DNA of 6,381 nt from CAYVBN01 sp964538565 (GCA_964538565.1 CAZIGW010000022.1:1-6381); one strand, 5' to 3'. Shown: positions 1 to 6,260, numbered from the stretch's first letter. A program made the numbers and translations. The notes: generated from the letters alone by a model not told the origin.

Positions 1-1271
1 CGGGCATCAACTATCGCCGAACTGCGGCCGCTCGCCATGTCGACGATCTGTCCGCTATCTATTTCGACGGCACCGGCATTGGGGGTTTTCCGACCGGCCT
101 GCAGGGCCGGTACGGCGGCTATCAGTTCTACAACCCCAGTCCGCTTCAGGGCACCGTCAAGGCATCGGAGGGCTATGTCGAGTTCGGCGTGCCGCTACTC
201 CGAAACGTGCCAGCGTTCAAGTCGCTGTCCACCACGCTCGCGGGCCGACTCACCGATTACAGTCAGAGCGGCACCGAGAACATGTGGAAGCTCGGTCTCA
301 ACTGGTCGATCAACGATGTGTTTCGAGTGCGCGGCACGTGGTCGGCGGATACTCGCGCGCCTTCAGTGCTCGAGCTGTTCAACACGGCGCAGGTGAGCCA
401 GGGTCGCAATACGGTGCCCTGCACGACCTGTGCGGGCTCGTTCCGCTCGAGCGGCCAGAACATCGCAACGGGTAATCCGGATCTGACGCCGGAACATGCC
501 CGCACGTATACGGCCGGCCTCGTCGTCACGCCGGTGCCGAGTTTCAAAGCCTCAGCAGATTGCTAAAAGATCTCGATCAGGGACGAGATCGGGGCGCCCA
601 GCAACCAGGCCATCGTCGACCGCTGTTACGCAGGCGACCAGCGATACTGTCGATTGATTCTTGTGAACGGGCAACCCGTCACGTCGACTACTGGCATTAC
701 CGCCACCGATTTCGTGGTCGTCACCAATCCGACGCTCAACGAAGGAACTCAGTCGACCTCCGGTATAGATCTCGCCGCGGCCTACTCCGAGCGAGCCGGG
801 CCCGGAAAGCTTGCCCTGCAACTGACCGGAAACTATCTGCTGAGCGTGCACGATGCATCGAGCGGATGCCCGGGCGGGACAGAACATCTCGTCGGGGCCA
901 TCGGCAACGCCTGCGGCGACTATCCGAGAATCACTGGCCGCGTCGCCGCCAACTACAACGTCGGGCGCTTCGGCCTGTACGTGCAGGAACGCTATATCCA
1001 CAAGGGCAAGATCAATCCGAACTTCGAGTCGGGCGTGGACATCACGTTCAACGAAGTGCCGGCGATCTGGTACACCGACCTGAACTTCAACTGCGATCTC
1101 GGCTCGTGGTCCGGCGGCACCGGGTCGGTCTTCGTCAACGTCACGAATCTGTTCAACCGAGATCCGCCAGTGACGACTTCGAGCTCTCGCTCCTGGATCG
1201 TCCCGACTGAGTTCGGTCTCTACGACGTGCTCGGCCGCCGTTACACGCTGGGCGTTCGTTTCAAGATGTAG
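1..1271 (+). pseudogene. TonB-dependent receptor, C-terminal part, with internal TAA
   Basis: This is the C-terminal beta-barrel of an outer-membrane TonB-dependent receptor, which takes up a ligand using TonB/ExbBD energy. The frame starts at base 3 and runs to TAG 1269-1271 (about 422 codons). The signal peptide, plug and first strands lie upstream of the window. Visible family motifs are RAPSVLELF (354-380), GNPDLTPEHARTYTAGL (from 471), NVTNLFN near 1138 and a final strand YTLGVRFKM. A TAA at 564-566 interrupts the frame, yet the family pattern continues directly in the same frame (KISIRDEIGAPSNQAIVDRC), so there is no frameshift. The codons there read D-C-stop-K, where relatives usually have D plus two aromatics (such as DWYK or DYYK). 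Re-initiation at TTG 654 has no Shine-Dalgarno sequence and would lack plug and leader. The last residue is Met, whereas barrel proteins usually end in Phe or Trp. The ligand cannot be told. The family call is firm; real pseudogene versus sequencing error is open. Confidence 0.9.
564..566 (+). other. In-frame nonsense codon (TAA) in the receptor
   Basis: The TAA lies in the receptor reading frame, with barrel-like sequence on both sides in the same frame. One substitution (TAA to TAC or TAT) would restore a Tyr codon and give D-C-Y-K. The preceding TGC (Cys) is also atypical at a position that is usually aromatic, so two adjacent codons may differ from the ancestral sequence. TAA is not a known selenocysteine or pyrrolysine codon, so recoding is unlikely. 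Confidence 0.85.
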
Positions 1272-1286
1272 AAAGGGTGAATCGCG

Positions 1287-2798
1287 ATGCGCGACAAATT
1301 CGACAAGATTCGTACGGCGCTGGCCCAATTGGATCGCCGTGCAGTACTGACCCGAGGGGCCGCCGTGGCCGGAACGCTGCTCGCGGGTCAGTTTCTCAAG
1401 CCCAGAGCCGCAGCCGGGTCGACCAAGCCCGTGGCCAAATCGCCTGACACGTTCACCGTCGTCGGTGTCGGCGAGATGATGGTGACCCGGCCCTTCTCCA
1501 TGCAGACCGAGCCGGAGTTCACCGACATCCTCAAGCTGATGCGCGGATCGGATCTCTGCTACGGCCATCTCGAGATGAACTTTGGGACCCCGGACGAGCT
1601 GAGATGGACACCGCGCGGCAGCGCCGGCGTGGCGAGCTACATGATCGCCGATCCGAAGATCTGCAAAGAGCTCAAGTGGGCCGGTATCGATGTGATGTCG
1701 CTGGCAATGAATCACAGCTGCGATTGGGGTCCGGAGGGGATTCAGTCGACCATCCGGCATTGCGAGGAGAATGGCATCGCGCACGCCGGTACCGGCATGA
1801 ACCTCGAGGAAGCGCGCGCGCCGTGTTTTTTCGAGAAGGACAAGGGCCGCATGGCGATCGTGTCGCTTGCCTCCGGCAACAACGCATACGAGTGGGCCGG
1901 CATGCCCAAGGGAGACATCCCCGGCAGACCTGGTGTGAATCCCTTGCGCGTCAGCACGCGCTACGAGGTCGACCATGCCGCTGCCGAGCAGCTGCGGGCC
2001 ATCGGCAAGAAACTGGGCGTGCTGAGCGACAAGGCGGCGGCCCGCAAGGAGTTCAATATCACACCGAATGGCGGCATCGGCGGCACGGGAACGGCGAGCT
2101 TCAGCTTCGTGGATGGCGAGAAGTTCGACATCACCTCGATCGGTCATCCGAAGGACATCGCGGGAAATCTGCGTTCGATCGAAGAAGCCTCGAAGTGGGC
2201 CGACTTCGTGATCGTCGCCCAGCACAACAGTACGTCCGAAGGAAGCCGGGGCGATTCGCCCAGCCACTTCGTCGTGGACTTTGCGCGCAAAGCCATCGAT
2301 GCCGGCGCCGACATCTACTTCGGCCACGGCTGGCACACGTTCCTCGGGATCGAGATCTACAAAGGCAAGCCGATCGTCTACGGCATGGGGAATTTCTTTT
2401 ATCAGAACATCTTCCTCAACCGCGTGCCGGCGGATTCATACGAGTCCTACGGCTTCGACATGGATCAGCTCACCAGCCTGAATCCGGCCTCCGGCACGCT
2501 GCACCCCGGGTCGGGCGATGAGGACTGGTGCTGGTCTGCGGTCTTCGAGTTCAAATTCGAAGACAAGAAGCTGAGGGAGATTCGACTCTACCCGATCGAT
2601 ACTGGCATGGACTTCTCCAGCGGCACGGGCAAGTTGTATCGCTACGTGGGCAAGGGCGATTACAAGTACATCGACGGCGTGCCGCACATGGCGTTCGGCG
2701 CCAACGGCCAGAAGATTCTCGAGAGATTGCAGCATCGCTGTCACCTTCGCGGCACGAAGATGGAGATCCAGAACGGAGTCGGAATCATCAAGGTGTAG
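1287..2798 (+). CDS. CapA family (PGA_cap) metallophosphatase-like protein, Tat-type leader
   Basis: The product is 503 aa and belongs to the CapA/PGA_cap family, with a calcineurin-like metallophosphatase fold. The founding members act in poly-gamma-glutamate capsule synthesis, but many homologues have other or unknown roles. The N-terminus is Tat-like: R17-R18 in LDRRAVLTRG, a hydrophobic stretch at about 25-36, and a possible A-x-A cleavage site at 41-43. Core motifs in order are GEMM (62-65, usually GD-hydrophobic-M), HLE (94-96), MNHSCDWG (141-148, the family NNHxxDxG), HAGTGMNLEEAR (166-177), AQHNS near 311-315 in place of the common HWG, and GADIYFGHGWH (340-350) followed by GIEIYKGKP and GNF (368-370). 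About 60 residues (roughly 200-270) separate the two halves. Start ATG has an AAAGGG Shine-Dalgarno (1272-1277) 9 nt upstream and follows the receptor by 15 nt, so the two are probably cotranscribed. No other capsule genes are present, so a substrate-modifying or hydrolytic periplasmic role is possible. The family call is firm; the reaction is unknown. Confidence 0.9.
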   Translation: MRDKFDKIRTALAQLDRRAVLTRGAAVAGTLLAGQFLKPRAAAGSTKPVAKSPDTFTVVGVGEMMVTRPFSMQTEPEFTDILKLMRGSDLCYGHLEMNFGTPDELRWTPRGSAGVASYMIADPKICKELKWAGIDVMSLAMNHSCDWGPEGIQSTIRHCEENGIAHAGTGMNLEEARAPCFFEKDKGRMAIVSLASGNNAYEWAGMPKGDIPGRPGVNPLRVSTRYEVDHAAAEQLRAIGKKLGVLSDKAAARKEFNITPNGGIGGTGTASFSFVDGEKFDITSIGHPKDIAGNLRSIEEASKWADFVIVAQHNSTSEGSRGDSPSHFVVDFARKAIDAGADIYFGHGWHTFLGIEIYKGKPIVYGMGNFFYQNIFLNRVPADSYESYGFDMDQLTSLNPASGTLHPGSGDEDWCWSAVFEFKFEDKKLREIRLYPIDTGMDFSSGTGKLYRYVGKGDYKYIDGVPHMAFGANGQKILERLQHRCHLRGTKMEIQNGVGIIKV

Positions 2799-2827
2799 CG
2801 GCACAGCGCGTGGCGACCGTGGCTCGG

Positions 2828-2848
2828 GATTCTCGTCTGAGGAGAATC
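2828..2848 (+). promoter_or_regulatory. Inverted repeat overlapping the dehydrogenase ribosome-binding site
   Basis: GATTCTC (2828-2834) and GAGAATC (2842-2848) form a perfect 7-bp inverted repeat around a 7-nt loop. The downstream arm and loop end contain GGAG (2841-2844), the likely Shine-Dalgarno for the TTG start at 2853. In mRNA the hairpin would partly hide the ribosome-binding site. There is no following T-tract, so it does not look like a terminator. It lies in the 54-nt gap after the CapA-like gene. Function is inferred from geometry only. Confidence 0.5.
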
Positions 2849-2852
2849 GGCC

Positions 2853-3959
2853 TTGAGTGATACGACCACGCGTCGTGAGGTGCTGCTCGCCGGCCTCGCC
2901 GCGACGGCCGTCGGCGTCACCGCCGCGCCAGCCGCGCCGGCGCACTTTCGTGTAGCCGTCGCCGGAGATTACGAGAAGCTCGCCCTGAAGCGCGACGTAT
3001 GGAAGTCACTGGGCGAGGACGCCGAGGTCGTGAGCTTCAGCCAGCCCTTCGGCTCCGAACAGGACACGATCCGCGCGCTGCGCGACTTCGACGCGCTCGC
3101 GCTCATGCGTGAGCGCATTCCGATTTCGCGTAAGGTGCTCGAAAAGCTTCCGCGGCTGCGGGTGATCGTGTTCAGCGGCCTGATGGATAAGACGCTCGAC
3201 CATCAGGCCGCCGCGGACCGCGGCATCATTGTCTGCCGGGCATTGGGAATGGGATGGCACGAAGCCGGCGCGACTCACGCTGGGGGCGGGTCGCCGTCGG
3301 AGCTCGCACTCGCGCTCATGCTCGCCTGTGCCTGGCACATCCCGGCAGCGGACACCCTGATCAGACAGGGCGGTTGGGCGTTTCAACCGGGAATCCCGAT
3401 GCGCGGGAAAACTCTTGGTATCGTGGGCTACGGCAATATCGGCAAGCCTGTGGCGCGCTTTGGTCTAGCATTGGGCATGCGCGTTCTGGCGTTCAGCCGC
3501 AGCCTGACCCATGAGATGGCACGCGCTGAAGGTGTGGAACGCGCCGATCTCGAGACGCTGTTGCGTGCGGCGGATGTGGTCAGCATTCATCTCCCGCTCA
3601 CGCCGGCAACGCGGGGAATCATCGGCGCAAGAGAGATAGGCTGGCTGAAGTCCGGCGTCATTCTGATCAACACGGCCCGTGCCGCGATCGTCGACGAAGC
3701 CGCGCTGCTCGAGGCATTGCGGGCAGGCAAGATTGCGATGGCGGGTCTCGATGTGTACTGGCACGAGCCGCTGCCGGCCACTCATCCGCTCTCGAGAATG
3801 CGCAACGTCGTCATGACGCCCCACGTGGGTTATGTAACCGAAGCGAGCATGCTCGACCGGTATGAGGCGATGGCCGAAGTGCTGGCCTCCTATCGACAAG
3901 GGAACATCAAGGGACGCTACACCCCCGCAGATGCCGCTGCCGACGAGCGAACCGGATAA
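2853..3959 (+). CDS. D-isomer-specific 2-hydroxyacid dehydrogenase family protein with Tat-type leader
   Basis: The product is 368 aa. The family reversibly oxidises D-2-hydroxyacids to 2-oxoacids with NAD(P). The TTG start follows GGAG (2841-2844) by 8 nt; an in-frame TGA at 2838 excludes any earlier start, and the next candidate, GTG 2880, would cut the leader. The leader has TTRREVLLAG with R7-R8, an Ala-rich hydrophobic stretch and an A-x-A site ending at A30. The catalytic fold begins at once with HFRVAVAGDY. The Rossmann motif GYGNIG is at 192-197. The residue usually Asp in NAD-preferring enzymes is S215, followed by R216, so NADP use is possible. The catalytic triad is intact: R276 (NTAR), E305 (HEPLP) and H324 (TPHVGYV), with normal spacing. 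The Gly usually after the catalytic Arg is Ala277. Sequence around 205-219 and 320-330 resembles the phosphoglycerate-dehydrogenase-like branch with TPHxGYVT. The substrate is unknown. It sits between two other genes with Tat-type leaders, probably in one operon. Confidence 0.92.
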   Translation: MSDTTTRREVLLAGLAATAVGVTAAPAAPAHFRVAVAGDYEKLALKRDVWKSLGEDAEVVSFSQPFGSEQDTIRALRDFDALALMRERIPISRKVLEKLPRLRVIVFSGLMDKTLDHQAAADRGIIVCRALGMGWHEAGATHAGGGSPSELALALMLACAWHIPAADTLIRQGGWAFQPGIPMRGKTLGIVGYGNIGKPVARFGLALGMRVLAFSRSLTHEMARAEGVERADLETLLRAADVVSIHLPLTPATRGIIGAREIGWLKSGVILINTARAAIVDEAALLEALRAGKIAMAGLDVYWHEPLPATHPLSRMRNVVMTPHVGYVTEASMLDRYEAMAEVLASYRQGNIKGRYTPADAAADERTG

Positions 3960-3965
3960 CGCGCG

Positions 3966-3983
3966 CTAGTGATTTCGTACTAG
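3966..3983 (+). repeat. Short inverted repeat in the gap before the flavoprotein gene
   Basis: CTAGT (3966-3970) and ACTAG (3979-3983) form a 5-bp inverted repeat around 8 nt, starting 6 nt after the dehydrogenase stop. It could be an operator half-site pair or a weak hairpin. It has no T-tract, so it is a poor terminator. No convincing -35/-10 pair was found in this 78-nt gap. A repeat this short can arise by chance. Confidence 0.3.
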
Positions 3984-3993
3984 GCGATCGTAT

Positions 3994-4037
3994 CCCCGCC
4001 TGCAACCATGGCGCTGCATGGTTTCAGGAGGTCGGGG
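3994..4037 (+). promoter_or_regulatory. Extended hairpin burying the ribosome-binding site of the flavoprotein gene
   Basis: The whole leader next to the start codon folds on itself. CCCCG (3994-3998) pairs with CGGGG (4033-4037), CCTG (3999-4002) with CAGG (4025-4028), and AACCATG (4004-4010) with CATGGTT (4017-4023), closing a 6-nt loop. There is one C-T mismatch and one 4-nt bulge (4029-4032), giving about 16 pairs. The Shine-Dalgarno AGGAGG (4026-4031) is half in the stem and half in the bulge, and the structure ends at the base before ATG 4038. This is the layout of a translation-blocking hairpin. The inner 7-6-7 palindrome could instead be a DNA operator for a dimeric regulator such as the HxlR protein downstream. 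The pairing is seen directly; function is inferred. Confidence 0.6.
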
Positions 4038-5465
4038 ATGAAACGAAGGTCGTTCTGTACTGGTGTCCTCTCCGCTCTCGGTGCTTCCTCAATTGCAAGC
4101 TCGCAAATGTTCGCCGAGACATCGGACGTCGAGGACTTGCGCGCAAGTCTCTCCGGTGAATTGCTGACGCCCGGGCAGGAGGGCTATGACGCCGCTCGAA
4201 AGATCTGGAACGGCGCATTCGACCGCAGGCCCGCGTTGATCGCTCGCTGTCGTCGCGCCGAAGACGTCGCGCAGGCGATCAGGTTTGCGCGCACGCATCG
4301 CACGCTCGTCGCCGTGCGGGGCGGAGGGCACAGCTTTCCGGGGTATTCCACGTGTGACGGCGGACTCGTGATCGATCTTTCGCTCATGAAGGACATCCGT
4401 GTGAACACATCGGCACGCAGCGCGCGTATCGAGCCCGGTGTACTCCTCGGTGAGCTCGATCGCGAGTCGTTGGCGGTCGGGCTCGCGACTACGACGGGAA
4501 CGGTGTCGCACACCGGCGCAGCCGGTCTGACATTGGGCGGCGGATTTGGGCGGCTCGCGCGTCGACAGGGGCTCGCCTGCGACAATCTGATTGCCGCTGA
4601 TGTCGTGACTGCGGGCGGGCGTATGGTGCGCGCCAGCTCCGATCAGAACGCGGACTTGTTCTGGGCGTTGCGCGGCGGCGGCGGGAACTTTGGCGTGGTC
4701 ACTGCGCTGGAGTATTCGCTGCATGCCGTTCCTGAAACGATGCTCGGCGGTGCTCTCATATTTCCGTTCACAGAGCCGCGCACGCTGCTGCGTGCCTTCG
4801 CGGAGGTCACCGCCAGCGCGTCTGACGATCTCTTCACAATGCTCGACGTGGTACCCACGCCAGAGGGCCAGCGCGCTGTGATCATCGAAGTGTGTCACTG
4901 CGGGACGCCCGCGGCGGCCGAGCGCGAGGTCGCCAGCTTGCGAAAGATCGGCAAGGCCATGCAGGACAACGTCTCGCGCACGACGTATCTCACTCTGCAG
5001 AGCCGGATCGATAAGGACTATCCGGCCGGCCGCAGCTATTACCTGAAGTCTGGGTTCGTGCCAGAGATCACACCGACGTTGATCGACGCGTTTGTCGATT
5101 ATCTGGAATCCGCCCCGTCACGGAACGGCGTGGCGTCTTTCATTCAGCTCGGCGGAGCCGTCGCGCGCGTGAAGCCGAACGCCACCGCGTATTGGCACCG
5201 CGCAGCGCGGTATGGCGTTCTCCTGGCGTCCTTCTGGGATGACCCCAGCGTTGCGGACCGCGCGCGCCGCTGGACGCGGGAGGGCTGGGCGCGGCTCGAA
5301 CCGATGACCGACGGGTTCTATGTCAACCTGATGGCCGCGGATGACACCGAGCGCCGCATCCGGGCTGCCTATGGCGGCAACCTCGACCGGCTGGCCGCGC
5401 TCAAGCAGCGCTACGACCCGACGAATCTGTTCAGACTGAACGCGAACATCAAACCGGCGGCGTGA
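4038..5465 (+). CDS. FAD-linked oxidoreductase, berberine-bridge-enzyme-like, Tat-type leader
   Basis: The product is 475 aa with an N-terminal FAD-binding domain (FAD_binding_4, about 55-230) and a C-terminal BBE segment. Family members oxidise alcohols, sugars or aromatic natural products, passing electrons to O2 or another acceptor. ATG 4038 is chosen because AGGAGG (4026-4031) lies 6 nt upstream and it puts KRRSF (R3-R4) at the N-terminus, a compact Tat leader. ATG 4008 is in frame but has no Shine-Dalgarno. H98 in RGGGHSFPGY is the expected covalent FAD ligand. In GTVSHTGAAGLTLGGG (154-169), Val156 replaces the Cys that makes the second FAD bond in bicovalent members, so a single His link is predicted. 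FWALRGGGGNFGVV (208-221) is typical. The BBE end is intact: YVNL (428-431), AAYG, then KQRYDPTNLFRLNANIKP. The gene follows the dehydrogenase by 78 nt and precedes a regulator. The substrate is not identifiable. The signal peptide cleavage site is not clear, though about residue 26 fits. Confidence 0.93.
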   Translation: MKRRSFCTGVLSALGASSIASSQMFAETSDVEDLRASLSGELLTPGQEGYDAARKIWNGAFDRRPALIARCRRAEDVAQAIRFARTHRTLVAVRGGGHSFPGYSTCDGGLVIDLSLMKDIRVNTSARSARIEPGVLLGELDRESLAVGLATTTGTVSHTGAAGLTLGGGFGRLARRQGLACDNLIAADVVTAGGRMVRASSDQNADLFWALRGGGGNFGVVTALEYSLHAVPETMLGGALIFPFTEPRTLLRAFAEVTASASDDLFTMLDVVPTPEGQRAVIIEVCHCGTPAAAEREVASLRKIGKAMQDNVSRTTYLTLQSRIDKDYPAGRSYYLKSGFVPEITPTLIDAFVDYLESAPSRNGVASFIQLGGAVARVKPNATAYWHRAARYGVLLASFWDDPSVADRARRWTREGWARLEPMTDGFYVNLMAADDTERRIRAAYGGNLDRLAALKQRYDPTNLFRLNANIKPAA

Positions 5466-5525
5466 TGGCGCCACAGTGCGCTTTCCGTAGTAGTCAGCGG
5501 CCGGCCCGCTTGCAAGAATCCCGTA
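5466..5525 (+). promoter_or_regulatory. Intergenic region upstream of the HxlR-type gene with short palindromes
   Basis: This 60-nt gap holds three short symmetric elements: TGGCGCCA (5466-5473), AGCGG-N5-CCGCT (5496-5510) and CTTGCAAG (5509-5516). HxlR regulators bind as dimers near their own or neighbouring promoters, so any of these could be an operator, but GC-rich DNA gives such repeats by chance. No clear promoter or strong Shine-Dalgarno is visible; AAG at 5514-5516 is the only weak candidate. Confidence 0.3.
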
Positions 5526-6260
5526 ATGAGGCGCGGATACGGACAATACTGTCCTCTGGCGCTCGCCGCAGAACTCCTCTGCGAGCGATGGACTCTGCTG
5601 GTGGTCAGCCGTCTCATCGACGGCTGCTCGCACTTCAATGCCATCCAACGTGGCATTCCGCGCATCACGCCCTCCATGCTCTCTCAGAGGTTGCGACAAC
5701 TCGAGCACGCGGGGATCGTCACGAAGGCGCCGGCGAGTCGCGGCGTTTCCACGTACGCACTCAGCGAGGCGGGTCGCGAGTTGGTCCCTATCGTGGACAA
5801 CCTCGCGATTTGGGGCCAGCGGTGGGCGCGGGACATGAAAGCAGACGATCTCGATCCCGCGTTTCTGGCGTGGAGCATGCACACGCGTCTGGATATCGCC
5901 AGCATGCCGCCGGGGCGCGTCGTGCTCGCATTCGAGTTCACGGGCGCGCCGCGGGACTGCTGGCGCTTCTGGCTCGTGAAGGACGACAGCGGCGTCGATA
6001 TGTGTCTGAAGGATCCCGGCCACGAGGTCGACGTGCGGGTCCGCGCCGATCTGCGCCTGTTCGTCGAGGCGTGGCGGGGCTTTCGGGATCTGCGCAGCGA
6101 AATTCAGGCGGGCCGCATCGAGCTCATTGGCGCGCGCGCGCTGACGAGGAAGCTGCCGCAGTGGCTGCGCCTCAGCGCCCTCGCGCCGTATCCGCGTCAG
6201 CGGCCGGGCCCTGAGATGCGCCTCGCCCGGAGCGCTCGACCGATCGCGCCCGGGAGCTGA
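5526..6260 (+). CDS. HxlR-family winged-helix regulator with C-terminal SCP2-like domain
   Basis: The product is 244 aa. Residues 1-105 form an HxlR-type winged helix: YCPLALAAELLCERWTLLVV, the recognition region around ITPSMLSQRLRQLEHAGIV (47-65), and a wing running into YALSEAGREL (77-86). Cys9 sits at the N-terminal position where some HxlR members carry a redox or electrophile-sensing Cys. Residues about 125-215 resemble an SCP2-like domain (DCWRFWLV, VDMCLKDPGHEVDV, VEAWRGF, LPQWLRLSALA), which in other proteins forms a hydrophobic pocket for lipids or sterol-like ligands. ATG 5526 is the only ATG/GTG/TTG between the in-frame stop at 5463 and the conserved start of the fold. The Shine-Dalgarno is weak, which suggests low expression. 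The gene lies 60 nt after the flavoprotein gene on the same strand, so it probably controls this cluster, perhaps in response to the pathway substrate. Family call firm; ligand and targets inferred. Confidence 0.9.
   Translation: MRRGYGQYCPLALAAELLCERWTLLVVSRLIDGCSHFNAIQRGIPRITPSMLSQRLRQLEHAGIVTKAPASRGVSTYALSEAGRELVPIVDNLAIWGQRWARDMKADDLDPAFLAWSMHTRLDIASMPPGRVVLAFEFTGAPRDCWRFWLVKDDSGVDMCLKDPGHEVDVRVRADLRLFVEAWRGFRDLRSEIQAGRIELIGARALTRKLPQWLRLSALAPYPRQRPGPEMRLARSARPIAPGS

Noticed and set aside
654..1271. A separate small gene starting at TTG 654 after the receptor stop
   Set aside because: No Shine-Dalgarno, no signal peptide, and the sequence is simply the rest of the receptor barrel in the same frame.
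1251..1286. A third ribosome-binding-site hairpin before the CapA-like gene
   Set aside because: Only short blocks pair (GCG-TTC with GAA-T-CGC, TTTC with GAAA) with several unpaired gaps; AAAGGG is mostly unpaired. It does not match the two convincing hairpins.
552..2336. A 594-codon open frame on the minus strand across the receptor and CapA-like genes
   Set aside because: It is in exact codon register with the sense genes, so it stays open simply because TTA, CTA and TCA codons are rare in this GC-rich DNA; it ends where a sense TCA occurs at 552. The protein shows no family motifs, while the sense strand has clear ones.
3994..4037. Reading the leader hairpin as a transcription terminator of the upstream operon
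   Set aside because: The stem is followed by the start codon and an A/G-rich coding sequence, not a T-tract, and the stem includes the Shine-Dalgarno.
5118..6023. A 301-codon minus-strand frame across the end of the flavoprotein and the regulator
   Set aside because: It is antisense to two well-supported genes, is Arg/His-rich without recognisable motifs, and has the composition expected of a GC-rich shadow frame.
1..6260. All five genes lie in the same reading frame, with intergenic gaps of 15, 54, 78 and 60 nt, all multiples of three
   Set aside because: Stop codons separate every pair, so there is no fused or readthrough protein of note. The pattern has roughly a 1 in 81 chance and is probably a coincidence.
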